A stretch of DNA of 64,000 nucleotides. Source: Onchocerca volvulus. Taxonomy: Eukaryota; Nematoda; Chromadorea; Rhabditida; Onchocercidae. The notes beneath the pieces were generated by a model. It had not been told where the DNA came from and ran no database searches. It saw only the letters and a list, made by a program, of their open reading frames with translations. The position numbers and the translations under genes are program-made. Of the stretch, positions 35,506 to 46,642 are shown in pieces (the stretch's first letter is position 1; every line of letters begins with the position of its first letter). The DNA is taken from contig HG738143.1 of the NCBI GenBank assembly GCA_000499405.2, positions 1 to 64,000 on the forward strand, given 5' to 3'.

Positions 35506-37572
35506 TTAAAATCTTGTTACTATGTGACGCCGATGATCAAGTTGTCGATGCTGCTGACACCATCCAAATTCGGTCCAAATCATTTTTAGGTTGAAAATTA
35601 GAAAAAGAAACCTGGAAATTGTATGGTATCATTCAACTCTNNNNNNNNNNNNNNNNNNNNNNNNNNNNNNNNNNNNNNNNNNNNNNNNNNNNNNNNNNNN
35701 NNNNNNNNNNNNNNNNNNNNNNNNNNNNNNNNNNNNNNNNNNNNNNNNNNNNNNNNNNNNNNNNNNNNNNNNNNNNNNNNNNNNNNNNNNNNNNNNNNNN
35801 NNNNNNNNNNNNNNNNNNNNNNNNNNNNNNNNNNNNNNNNNNNNNNNNNNNNNNNNNNNNNNNNNNNNNNNNNNNNNNNNNNNNNNNNNNNNNNNNNNNN
35901 NNNNNNNNNNNNNNNNNNNNNNNNNNNNNNNNNNNNNNNNNNNNNNNNNNNNNNNNNNNNNNNNNNNNNNNNNNNNNNNNNNNNNNNNNNNNNNNNNNNN
36001 NNNNNNNNNNNNNNNNNNNNNNNNNNNNNNNNNNNNNNNNNNNNNNNNNNNNNNNNNNNNNNNNNNNNNNNNNNNNNNNNNNNNNNNNNNNNNNNNNNNN
36101 NNNNNNNNNNNNNNNNNNNNNNNNNNNNNNNNNNNNNNNNNNNNNNNNNNNNNNNNNNNNNNNNNNNNNNNNNNNNNNNNNNNNNNNNNNNNNNNNNNNN
36201 NNNNNNNNNNNNNNNNNNNNNNNNNNNNNNNNNNNNNNNNNNNNNNNNNNNNNNNNNNNNNNNNNNNNNNNNNNNNNNNNNNNNNNNNNNNNNNNNNNNN
36301 GAACAATCTTCTGAAAAAAAATTTTCTTGTACTAACCGTCATGAAGTAAAAAATAATTAACATTCAATATGAACAACAATGTGAGTAATCTACACTACTT
36401 GTTATGATACTCGATTCAAAAAATTCTAAAAATGATGATTCGTTTGAGTGTTAATTGGAATTGAGATGATAAGCTGCAACATTTTAATAGATCTCTGTTA
36501 ATTAACAATATATGATGAAATCTCTACCAGAGCTATTCTAATTGAAAGAAATTTTGGTCAATTCTGAAGATCACTCTTTTCATTCAAGCTTTTGTTGTCC
36601 CATAGCAATGATCAAAAATTATTTGTTAAAAGTTATCCCGTACAGGCGTTACAAAGTGTATGATCTTTGCAGCATTACCAAATCATTTAATGCATGATAA
36701 TGGAGAGAATGTTTTCTACTGTATTATGCTTACTAAATAAGTGTATCATGCAAATGGTCATTCCAAGTGACCATGAGATAATTCCAGCGACTAGGGCTTT
36801 TGCTTCTGACCATAATTTTTTGTATTTCATCGGATACGCGATAGCACATAATCGATTAAGGGCGATGAAGAAATGCACAAAAAGTGATCCAAACCATCCT
36901 CCATTCGTAAAAACGCCTATTAGTCGGGTCAAAAAAAATTCTGATGATGATAGCAATGGATTTTTTCTGGAAATTTTTTGATCAAATAAGATTGAACATC
37001 ATAGTTGAAAGAAAAACATCAAGCGAAATTCGAAAAAAAAAAAAAAAAAGGCAACTCACACGTTTATGACAATAGTAATCCACGTCAGGAGTACAAATAT
37101 AGCTTGAATATTGCATATTGAGAAACTGCTACATAAAATTCCAAAAGCATTGCGGAAACATGACATCTTGCGTGTCATATACAACGCTAAACCGTTGCTG
37201 ATAATTCCAAAGATCGACGTCTATAATGCATTCAGTTTAAAAGTGTCCGACTTCGTTGCTCTTGTTACAGTAAGAAATTGCACAGAATTTAATATCAGAA
37301 GGATTGTAATCCAGGGATTCGATTTTCACCGTCACAATAAAAATTTATAAACAAATGTATTCGACAAAATTTTTGCGACTTATCAGTATTTATTATCTTC
37401 CTCGAAAATCTCGATATACTTTGCAATGATTGCCAAAAGGAGGACACTATGTGTCGCCTATCTTTTTATCATCATTTAAACCAAAGTTAAAAATTAATTT
37501 ATTCGATGGAATACTAACCGTGGCAATGCAGGCTATTGCAATGTTGTCTTCATGATCATAATTTTCAGCCAT
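35506..37572 (-). CDS. srx-E: Srx-class chemoreceptor interrupted by assembly gap
   Basis: Minus-strand exons seen: exon 1 37572-37519 (MAENYDHEDNIAIACIAT), exon 2 37220-37060, exon 3 36966-36734, and exon 7 35611-35506. Exons 1-3 have the family sizes 54, 161 and 233 nt and are open: FGILC at 44-48 and NRL at 109-111, followed by YPMKYKKLW. Exons 4-6 should lie inside the 660-N gap at 35641-36300. Intron 3 (433 bp visible) parallels that of the pseudogene at 39884-41403, so exon 4 should begin just inside the gap. Exon 7 has 106 nt like srx-F but its C-terminal tail after 'LKMIWT' is in a different frame from srx-F. Nearly identical to srx-F over exons 1-3. Confidence 0.7.
35641..36300. other. 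assembly gap (660 N) inside srx-E
   Basis: All bases are N. Open frames reported across it are artefacts. By comparison with srx-D, where exon 4 start to exon 7 start spans about 920 bp, the true missing length may exceed 660 bp. Confidence 0.95.
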
Positions 37573-37964
37573 TATGTTGTATTTCAGGAGATTGATAAAA
37601 CACAATTAGTTTTAAGAATTAAGTTAAATTTGATAGGCGCATTAAACTTTTTCCATCGGTAAATAAAAAAGTTGAAGAATAGAGAAATCTTCCTATCTTC
37701 AGAATATTATCAGATACTTGGTCTGTAGTGTATTTTTCATATCACATATGTATATATGCTTCCATTATGACATTCTTTATTTTTACTTTGTGCAGCGTTT
37801 CGTTATATTTTCTACTCTTTTCCGATTCTGTGATTTGAGTATTTTGCTGAAGATATGATCTTTCACCCCTTCAAGTATAAATTCGAAATTTTAAACGCGT
37901 AAAAATTTAAATAGCTATTACATCACTGTCTCCTAATTTCTTACAGAAATGCGGGAAATTAATT
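37573..37964. repeat. repeat shared with 49010-49205
   Basis: About 37775-37960 aligns in the same direction with about 49010-49205: CTACTCTTTTC(C)GATT, TTTGAGTATTTTGCT, TTTAAACGCG...AAATAGCT. It directly abuts the palindrome at 37965. No coding is visible. Confidence 0.5.
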
Positions 37965-38900
37965 GGTTCCAAATTCCTTTCAATATTGCGTGGATATATA
38001 TACAATATATTTACCTACCACTTTTTTTTTCTCTATAGTAACACATACATTATTTGCTGCTTTGAAATAATAACACAAAGTATATAATATTTTGTTTTGC
38101 ATAGAGCTTTGACAATGCTTTTAATATGTCTTCAGTATTCAGCGACATTTTTCTTTATTGAACTTAAAATAATGCGGAATTTTATAGGAACTAGTTGTAG
38201 AAATCATTGAGGACACATGGACTATAAAGATTTTTCGTTTCTAAATTAAATTTTAACTTCGAAAATTTGTCTCACATTAAAGTGTTAGACAAAAATAAGG
38301 TTTTTTTCATGAAACTACCAAAAATTTAAATATTATTACATCTATGAAGTGCATAACTGATAATTTGCATCAAATGCGAGACCAGAAAGAGATCCCGACA
38401 CTAATTACGGAAATGAATTATAATGGCATAATGAAAATCCATCCATTATAATTCATTTCCGTAATTAGTGTCGGGATCTCTTTCTGGTCTCGCATTTGAT
38501 GCAAATTATCAGTTATGCACTTCATAGATGTAATAATATTTAAATTTTTGGTAGTTTCATGAAAAAAACCTTATTTTTGTCTAACACTTTAATGTGAGAC
38601 AAATTTTCGAAGTTAAAATTTAATTTAGAAACGAAAAATCTTTATAGTCCATGTGTCCTCAATGATTTCTACAACTAGTTCCTATAAAATTCCGCATTAT
38701 TTTAAGTTCAATAAAGAAAAATGTCGCTGAATACTGAAGACATATTAAAAGCATTGTCAAAGCACTATGCAAAACAAAATATTATATACTTTGTATTATT
38801 ATTTCAAAGCAGCAAATAATGTATGTGTTACTATAGAGAAAAAGTGGTAGGTAAATATATTGTATATATATCCACGCAATATTGAAAGGAATTTGGAACC
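37965..38900. repeat. near-perfect palindrome, 460-bp arms
   Basis: The left arm 37965-38426 and right arm 38443-38900 are reverse complements around a 16-bp spacer (38427-38442). By eye they differ only by the length of one T run (near 38020 versus 38840) and single bases such as the one near 38105/38765. The arms begin GGTTCC and end GGAACC. No target duplication or transposase is visible. A transcript would fold into a long double-stranded RNA. Confidence 0.9.
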
Positions 38901-39299
38901 ATTGCATAAAATGTGTAAAATATTGAAAATTCCTAAAGTTGAAAAAAAAACACAATTTTCTGTAGCAGATTTCAATAGACAAACGCATTAATAAGGACTA
39001 TTTTGTTAAATTTTATTTTAAATACTTTAGTTCATTAGAGGTTTCTGATTAAGCAATAATATCATATTGATGTTGCAACAAAATCATTGCCTCTCTGCAA
39101 ATGGAAATTTCTCCTCAAAATTGAGTGAGATTGCTGTGAAAAAAATATTTTTACTTGATTAGCTTTTATAGATAATAATTATTCAAAAAATAACTTTGAT
39201 GGTGAGTTTATCGATGTTTAATGATATCTAAGGATATATAATAATAATGTTGCTCGAAGTTTAGATTATAGAATATTCTTGATAGTCGGGATATCTTTG

Positions 39300-39560
39300 G
39301 GGAGATTGGTTGGTGAAAGACATATATTAAATAAGAACTGAAGGATTACGGCTCGCCAGTTTGCCCAAATCAGTTCTGAGTCAAAAATTTCTTTCCATTA
39401 ACCGATAGCATTCCTTTTGCAGTGGACATTTCTTTATCATATTCCATTATTGTATATAAGCTAGACTGTAAGCATTTGCGCGTGAATTAGTTCCCGGTAT
39501 TACTATTGAAGATAAATCTTGGTAATCGCAAGAATGAGAACTAATTACATATGGTGACAC
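39300..39560 (+). repeat. repeat shared with 50380-50645 (inverted)
   Basis: Blocks such as GATTGGTTG, CATATATTAAAT, GAACTGAAGGATTA and CTTGGTAATCGCAA recur as reverse complements at 50380-50645. Together with 37775-37960 it frames the palindrome; both flanks recur near 49-50.6 kb, suggesting one composite element present twice. Confidence 0.5.
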
Positions 39561-39883
39561 TTATTTATATTCATCTGAATGATAAATTATGCAAAAAATA
39601 TTTTTATAGTATAATATTTTGATTGTTTGAATATATTTCTGATAAGATTATTTGTCTTTTCCGACATTCCGGACCGAAGGAGATGAATACTTTCAAGGGA
39701 AAGAGTTTAGAAATTGTAGCAGAAATCACTTGCTTGAATATATGAATGGCCAACAGGCATAAAAAAGCTGCTGTGATTCTTAATAAATCCAAGAGAGCAA
39801 ATGAAATTTCATGTCTTCAGGTATATCAAGTGTAGCATATATGATCTACGATTTCAGTCAGAAAAATACGAAGTATCGCATAC

Positions 39884-41403
39884 CCTCGATTGGTTGCATC
39901 AAAATCCACGCAAATGTGCTCGATGCGAACAGAAGCCAAATATTCTTAAACAGAAATGAATGAATGATCATTATTATAATACATGAAATACAGATGAAGC
40001 TAAACAAACATGACTACAAAAATAATTTTATTGTATAGTGTGATATTGAAATTTGTCACCCACTTTTCTTCAATTCTTTTTGAATTAGAAATACGTTTGA
40101 AATCAAAAAAGCGCTGAAAGAGGAAGTTTGAAGTTTGTCGTGTGTTAATTTTGTAGGGCAGATGTAGAAATTCAAATCGCTAAAACCTACTTTATCTCAT
40201 TTGATCAAATATCGCAATCGTTCAGAAGGACGCAATATTCGGGAAAAAAGCTACATTGATTGATTCTAACAATTCAAATTTATCTGTTCGAAGAATGATA
40301 TTTTTCTTTCTTCGATGGTATCACCAATTGACATTGCCGTATTTCGTTGAACTGTCTGAAATCCAAAAAAAATTTTGCTACGAATTTGGCTATATTCCAA
40401 CCTAAAGGTCAGACTTCTAATACTGCACAAGGAGAAAGGAATAATATTTATAACAGTAAAATTGAGTTGGTAAACCAATAGTTTGTTTCAGAAATAAGCT
40501 TAATTTCCAATATGCAAATATTTTGATAAAAGTAATGACATCGAGGCATGCCATTGCTATTAACGTAAATACTGACATTTTGGTATCAGTGTTTCTACGT
40601 ATATTCCATCAAAAAGAATCCTGATAGAAAAAAACGATGGGATGAATTTTCACTGAATAGAAGCAAACAGTATTCTGCAAACAATTTGCTTATAACGACA
40701 GCCACAAAATCAATAAATAAAATTGGAATCAATAATATGAGTAATTTACACGTTTATATTCTGATATGAGATTCAAAGAATTCTGAGAATCACGATTCAT
40801 TTGAGTGTTAATTGAAATTGCGATGATAAGTCACAATATTCTGATGGATCTCTGCTAATGAACAAAATATGGTGAAATCCTTATCAGAGTTATTTTAATT
40901 GGAATGATTTTTGTTCAATTTTCAAAATTTTATCAAAGTTTTATCATCATATAGAACTTCATAAATTATAGATGAAAAAAACTTATCCTTTACCAAGTGC
41001 TGCAAAACGTAAGATCTATGTATTACCAAATCATTAATGCTTTAAAAAATGTCATCTTTTCCTACTGTAATATGCTTACTGTATAAGTGTATCATGCACA
41101 CTGTCATTCCGAATGTTCATGAGATTATTCCGACGATGAAAGCCCTTGTTTCTGACCACAATTGATTGCATCTTATTGGATATAATACAGCATACAATCG
41201 ATTAAGAGCGACAAAGAAATGAAAGAAAAATGAGCCATAAAATGTACCATTTTCTAAAATCTCTATCAGTATTGCCAAAAACAATTCTGATGACGGTAAC
41301 ACTGGAGATTTTCTCAAACAAAATTTTTTGAATAAATAAGATTAAACTTCATGGATGAAAAAAAAGGAATATCCAACACAAAAGCGTTACTTACGGTTAT
41401 ATT
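39884..41403 (-). pseudogene. srx receptor pseudogene, 5' end lost
   Basis: Minus-strand exon remnants: exon 2 end with its GTAAGT donor (about 41403-41390), exon 3 41312-41080, exon 4 40674-40504, exon 5 40355-40284, exon 6 40013-39884. Exon 3 is full length (233 nt), but the conserved TM4 'SW' reads Ser-stop (TGA at 41117-41119). Exon 4 is 171 instead of 170 nt and frameshifted near the 'G.IC' part. Its donor is TT instead of GT, and exon 5's donor is AT instead of GT. Exon 6 lacks one base near 'DG'. Exon 7 and exon 1 were not found. Exon 2 is cut where the LTR-like element at 41418-41891 begins. The YPIRCNQLW loop places it with srx-B, E and F. Confidence 0.85.
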
Positions 41404-41417
41404 CAAAAAACAAGCGT

Positions 41418-41891
41418 TGTCGTGATGTTCTTTTGATAAAGGAAAGATAACTTTTAATTTGAAGTTTGACAGTTAATGACTTACGTTTGTGGTCGTGAGT
41501 AATTGTGCTGCGTGACTAGTCGGATTTATTGGAACTTCCATTCTTGCCCAATAGGTCTGGATATAGAGGCAACAACCAATTTGAATTGCGGTTGGATCTC
41601 AAACTTGGGGTAATTAAATCTTTATTATAAAAAAAATGGATGAGATGTAAATGTGACACGAAATGCAAATTATAAATCAATAATACCAATATAACGAAGT
41701 TAATGATGAAAAAATGAGGTAGACGATATAAATGGAAATATATACAAAAAAAAGACCCGAGTAGGAAATACAAAAACCGATCCCAAAATCTTGGCTTAGT
41801 GTCATGAACAGTAACAGAAACAGTAGCAAGCCGTAACGAAATACAACCGTCTTATCCCACTGGGAATAAAGAGGTCGTTTAGAGAGTTACA
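41418..41891 (-). mobile_element. LTR-type element interrupting the srx pseudogene
   Basis: On the minus strand the unit could start TGTAAC (41891) and end GACA (41418). It contains AATAAAGATTTAATTACCCC, the polyadenylation-like motif of the window's LTRs, and matches about 2635-3600 in inverted orientation. No target duplication is evident for these ends (AGCGT and TTAAA flank them), so ends are provisional. Its left edge coincides with the break in pseudogene exon 2. Confidence 0.5.
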
Positions 41892-41899
41892 TTAAAAAA

Positions 41900-44125
41900 A
41901 AGCACAATATCAAGTAAATTATTGTGTAAATATCAAAAACAGTTAAAATTTACAAAAATGATCAAATTAAAAATTGACATCATTCGGAATTTCCAACACA
42001 ACCTTGTATTCGAATAGACCATTATTTTTATATAGATATGCTTATTAAATATATACATATAATCCTTTAGAAATGTTTATAATCATCTTGAAGCTGCAAT
42101 AGTTTATCTTGCGCTATTAATACTCATGAAGACGCGGAACGGGATGGAGTAAAAGAATTCCTTGTTATTTATTACTAATTATCTTTATTTATTATTATTT
42201 ACCATTATTATTATTTATCACTAATTATTATTTATTGCGCAGGAGTAAAAAATCAATTATATCAATAAAACAAATCTAATGATAAATTTATGAAATAAAA
42301 AAGGAGAAAACGACTTAAGGGAAAAAAACCTGAGTCGAAATATCAAACTGCTCTTATTGAAATCCCTATTTAAGAAATGATAGAAAAGGGAACCTTTGTT
42401 AGTGCATGTTGATGATGCGTTTTTGTTGGCAAGCGACGGTTGTCAACATTGACCTTAGTTGAGGGTTACAAAGAAATGATCAATAATTATTTATTGCACT
42501 GCTCTTATTGAAATCCCTATTTAAAATGGTTGAAAAGGGCGCCCTTGTTAACGCATGTTGATGATGCGTTTTTGTTGGCAAACGACGGTTATCAAAATTG
42601 AGTTGAGGGTTACAAAGAAATGATCCAAAATTATTTATTGCGCAAGAGTAAAAGATCAACAATGTCAATAAAACAAATCTAATGATAAATTTATTAAATA
42701 AAAAAGAAGAAAACGACATAAAGGGGAAAAAACCCGAGTTGGTGTATTAACCACTATCGTTGAAATTCCTGTATAAAATGATAGGAAAGGGCGCCTTTGT
42801 TGGCGCGCTAGGGTAATCGACATTGACCCTAGTTGAGGGTTACAAAGGATTAGCTAATTATTTGTTATTATTCAGTATTTATTGTTTATTAGTATTTATT
42901 ATTATTCAGCATTCTGTATTATTATTCATTATTATTTATTTGTTATAATTTATCACTGTTAATTATTCTTTTTTATTATTTTGTCTATTATTAGTTATTA
43001 TTATTCACTATTATCTGTCATTATTTATTATTACTTATCATTATTTAATATTAATCATTATTTATTACGCAACAGTAAAAAATCAACAATATCAGTAAAA
43101 CAAATCTAATGCTAAAGTTATAAAATAAAAAAGAAGAAAACAACCAAAAGAGAAAACTAAAAAAAAAAAAACCCGGGTCGGAGCATTAAACCGCTCCTGT
43201 TGACATTTCTATATAAAATGAATATAAAATGATAGAAAGAGCGCCTTTGTTAGCGCGTGATGATGATGCACATTTATTGGCGCGCGAGGGTGATCACATT
43301 GAACTTTCGACAATATCAATAAAACAGATTTAATAATAAATTTATGAAATAAATAAGGAGAAAGCGATTAAAGAAGAAAACTATAAAATAAAAAAGGAGA
43401 AAACTGAAAAAAACCCGAATCGGAGCATTAAACCGCTCCCGTTCACATCCCTATACAAAATGATAGAAAAGGCGCCTTTATCAGCGCATGATGATGATGC
43501 GCACTTATTGGCGCGCGACGGTCATCACATTGAACCCAGTTTAATTTCTATTATTATTGCTAACCGCATCTTTTACCCAAGAAGAAGAGAGAGAGATGGG
43601 GGAGAAAAAGGAGAATTGCAGAAGAGAGAAAACAAAAAAAAAAAAAACCCGAGTCGGAGCATTAAAACGCTCCCGTTCACATCCCTATACAAAATGATAG
43701 AAAGGGCGCCCTTGTTAGCGCATGATGCGCACTTATTGGCGCGCGACGGTCATCACATTTAATTCTATTATTATTGTTAACCGTATCTTTTACACAAGAA
43801 GAAGAGAGAGAGATGGGGGGAAAAAGGAAAATGGCAAAAAAAAGACAGGCGGAGGCTAACCGTATTTTTTATTCAAGTAGAAAGATGGGAGAAAAAAGGA
43901 GAATAACAGAAAAAAAGGTAGGCTGATCCAATAAAACCCACCTCCTCACTTATTTTCAGTTGTCACGGATGTGACACGTGAAAAAACGTAACCATATTTA
44001 CTCATAAAGAAAGCCGGCTGGAGTGTAAGGTTATGTCAAAATTTGAAAAAAATCGGTTGAGAATTTATCGGAGATCGGGCGTAGGTAACAGGTAGCATTT
44101 ACATTTTTATTTATATATAAAATGA
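41900..44125 (-). mobile_element. Helitron-like element with expanded tandem interior
   Basis: On the minus strand the 5' end is A then TCATTTTATATATAAAT (44125 downward), followed by AAAAATGTAAATGCT as in the element at 24391. The TCACATCCGTGACAACTGAAA block (about 43980-43960) also recurs. Instead of one interior unit it has six, spread over 42330-43770. The CTAG 3' end was not found, so the low-coordinate boundary is uncertain and the copy may be truncated by the LTR-type element at 41418-41891. Confidence 0.55.
42330..43770. repeat. six-copy tandem array inside the Helitron-like element
   Basis: Units begin near 42330, 42500, 42728, 43168, 43408 and 43648. Each has AAACCCGAGTCGG-like sequence, an ATTAAACCGCTCC-like part, CCCTATA-AAAATGATAGAAA, a GGCGCC(T/C)TTGTTAGCGC segment and a GATGATGATGCG segment. 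Spacing varies from about 170 to 440 bp because AAT-rich filler lies between units. The 100-codon frame at 43460-43762 is just two units read through. Degenerate AAT/ATT microsatellite occupies 42860-43080. Confidence 0.8.
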
Positions 44126-45080
44126 TTACCGAGTAGACGAAATAAATGATTTTTTTTTTTGATTTCACTTTTCGATAGTTGATAATCAACCACGTAGTTT
44201 TAATTCGAAAAACTTGCACAATATATAATTGATTATTTTTGTTTTTGGGTTTTGTGTAAGTAATCGACAACGGCGAATTGATAAAAAAAATTCATTGCTT
44301 CCGAAGAAAAAAGTGCAAGTTAATTGAATAATTTTTTCTTTTCTCTTATTATTACTGAAACTTCCAATAACTTTGAAAGTCCATATTTATAAGGTGATCA
44401 GAAACAATCAAATCTTTAATTCTGGCCAGGTCTGCTCAAATATTTTTTGTCATAAAAACTTCCAACAGAATTCAGGAGTCCGAGCTTTAATTTCTGATGC
44501 TATAGGCTTTTTTATTTCACCTGAATGCATAATAAATTTTCTGCCAAATTTATCATATATTCTGTACTCTTTTTTCTTCTATAAATTGTTAATTATATGT
44601 TTTGTCGTGTAATTCAAAATGCCAATTCGGAAATTAAATGAAATTGCTCAAAGCTGTATTAATGAAGTGCCAAATCCTGTCCTAATATTTCGAAAAATAT
44701 GGGAGTAAAATGTGAATGTTTTAGGAATTTTCCATATGACTAACTGCGTTATGATTTATTTCGTCTTGAATTTTCATTGTAAGTGTAAGAGTAAAAAAGC
44801 AAAAAAAAAAAAAAAAAAAAAAATGGTGAGATAACGAGGTGATTGAAATGAAAGAGTGGTCTAAAATTTAATCATGATATGACTTTCGACTTTTTAATTT
44901 TATTCCAAAAACTTTCATCTAGATTTTACTGCCAAACATCAAGACATTATAATCATTGAATTTTTCAACTTTCAGAAAAAAAAAAAAAGAAAAAAGAGAT
45001 ATCAAGCAAATAAACATCGTTACGATTGAATTCGCATTGTTTAAATCAAATAAATTTCTGAAAAGTTTTCAGTTTTAAAG
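44126..45080. other. AT-rich intergenic stretch
   Basis: Poly-A tracts at 44801-44823 and 44980-44994. No exon or element end is recognised. Confidence 0.4.
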
Positions 45081-45206
45081 CAAAATATAAAAATACCATT
45101 TGTTATAATGAAAGCTAATATTTGGTACATTTAAATTAGAAAAAATATCTTATTTCGGTCAAGGATGATCAATCCAGCAAGAAGAATTCAAAACAAGACG
45201 ACAAAC

Positions 45207-46642
45207 TCAAAATCTTGTTATGATGTTATACTGATAACAGGTTGTTGGTGTTACGGACATCACCCAGATTGTCTTCCAAAGCATTTTGAGGTTGAAAACT
45301 AAGAAAAGCAATCTGAAAATAACAGATATGATATCATCCAACAACTGTGGAAAATGGATACAATAAACAAAATTAATTTTATATGTTCAAATTCAAGGTA
45401 TCGGGAAACCTTGATAGACTTGAAATCCCATAAAAGTAGAGATAGGTGCGGGCAGAGCTAATGTAGAATCGTAAGAATAATGAGGAAGCAGTAAGGATTT
45501 TTATCAACTTGATCTATTAATTTCAGTCAAAAAATCATGTGGTACCCGTCCATTGATAGTGTCATAATAAATGTAATTGTGCTTGATGCGAATATTAGCC
45601 ATTTATTCGTAAATAGGACTTGATGAACGGCCAAGATAGCAATATTTACTGCGAAGGTGAAGCCAAGAAGGCAAGACTGCAAGAGAAATTATTTTATTAT
45701 TGTATATGTGGTTCTGTAATGTATGATCATTAGTACTAGGATTCCAAATCAGTAATATCCCTCATATCATTCTTGGAGAATTAATTTCCGCTTAAACAAA
45801 ANNTACTATGTAAATGTATCATGCAAATGGTCATTCCAAGTGACCATGAGAAAATTCCAGCGGCTAGAGCTTTTGCTTCTGACCATAATTTTTTGTATTT
45901 CATCGGATACGCGATAGCACATAATCGATTAAGGGTGATGAAGAAATGCACAAAAAGTGATCCAAACCATCCTCCATTCGTAAAAACGCCTATTAGTCGG
46001 GTCAAAAAAAATTCTGATGATGATAGTAATGGATTTTTTCTGTAAATTTTTTGAACAAATAAGATTGAACATCATGAATCAAAAGAAAAGTATCCTACGA
46101 ACAATTACAACTTTCGATTAATATTCGCAGACAATAAAGGCAACTTACACGGTTAAGACAATGATAGTCCAGGTGAAGAATACAAATATAGCTTGCATGT
46201 TGCATATCAAAAAACTGCTGCATAAAATTCCGAAAGCATTGCGGAAGTGTGACATCTTGCATGTCATATACAACGCTAAACCGTTGCTGATCAGTCCAAA
46301 GATCGACGTCTATAATGCATTCAGTGTGAAAGTGTCTGATCTTATTGCGCATGTTGCAATAATATATTGCACGGGATTAAATATCACAAAGATTGTAATC
46401 CAGGTGATCGGATTTTTACTTTCACAAGCCTTAGATAAGAGTTTTACAATTTATCAATACTTTCAATCTTCCTTAAAAATACCGATTTATTTTGCTGTAA
46501 CTGCTGAAAGGAGGACACTATGTCTTGCTTATTTTTTATCATAATTTAAATCAAAGTTATTGATTTATTTATTCGATGGAATACTAACCGTGGCAATGCA
46601 GGCAATTGCAATGTTGTCTTCATGATCATTATTTTCAGCCAT
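45207..46642 (-). CDS. srx-F: Srx-class chemoreceptor interrupted by a 2-N join
   Basis: Minus-strand exons seen: exon 1 46642-46589 (MAENNDHEDNIAIACIAT), exon 2 46309-46149, exon 3 46039-45807, exon 6 45676-45546 and exon 7 45312-45207. All are open with family-standard sizes (54, 161, 233, 131, 106 nt). FGILC is at 44-48 and NRL at 109-111, followed by YPMKYKKLW; TM7 reads 'LLFLVFN'. Exons 4 and 5 are missing: only 130 bp and the two Ns at 45802-45803 separate exon 3 from exon 6, against about 820 bp in srx-D. The Ns follow directly after the first three bases of the exon 3 donor (GTA). The loss is therefore most likely an assembly collapse. The exon 6 donor is GTACCA, weaker than in paralogues. 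Confidence 0.72.
45802..45803. other. assembly join (NN) inside srx-F
   Basis: Two Ns replace about 700 bp expected from paralogues, including exons 4 and 5. Confidence 0.9.

Noticed and set aside
35591..36363. Four open frames of about 230-250 codons across 35591-36363
   Set aside because: They consist almost entirely of N and only reflect the gap.
42480..42719. Minus-strand frame over repeat units
   Set aside because: Falls in the tandem array; low-complexity translation.
43460..43762. 100-codon frame in the Helitron tandem array
   Set aside because: Reads through two tandem units and contains repeated peptide copies; no gene context.
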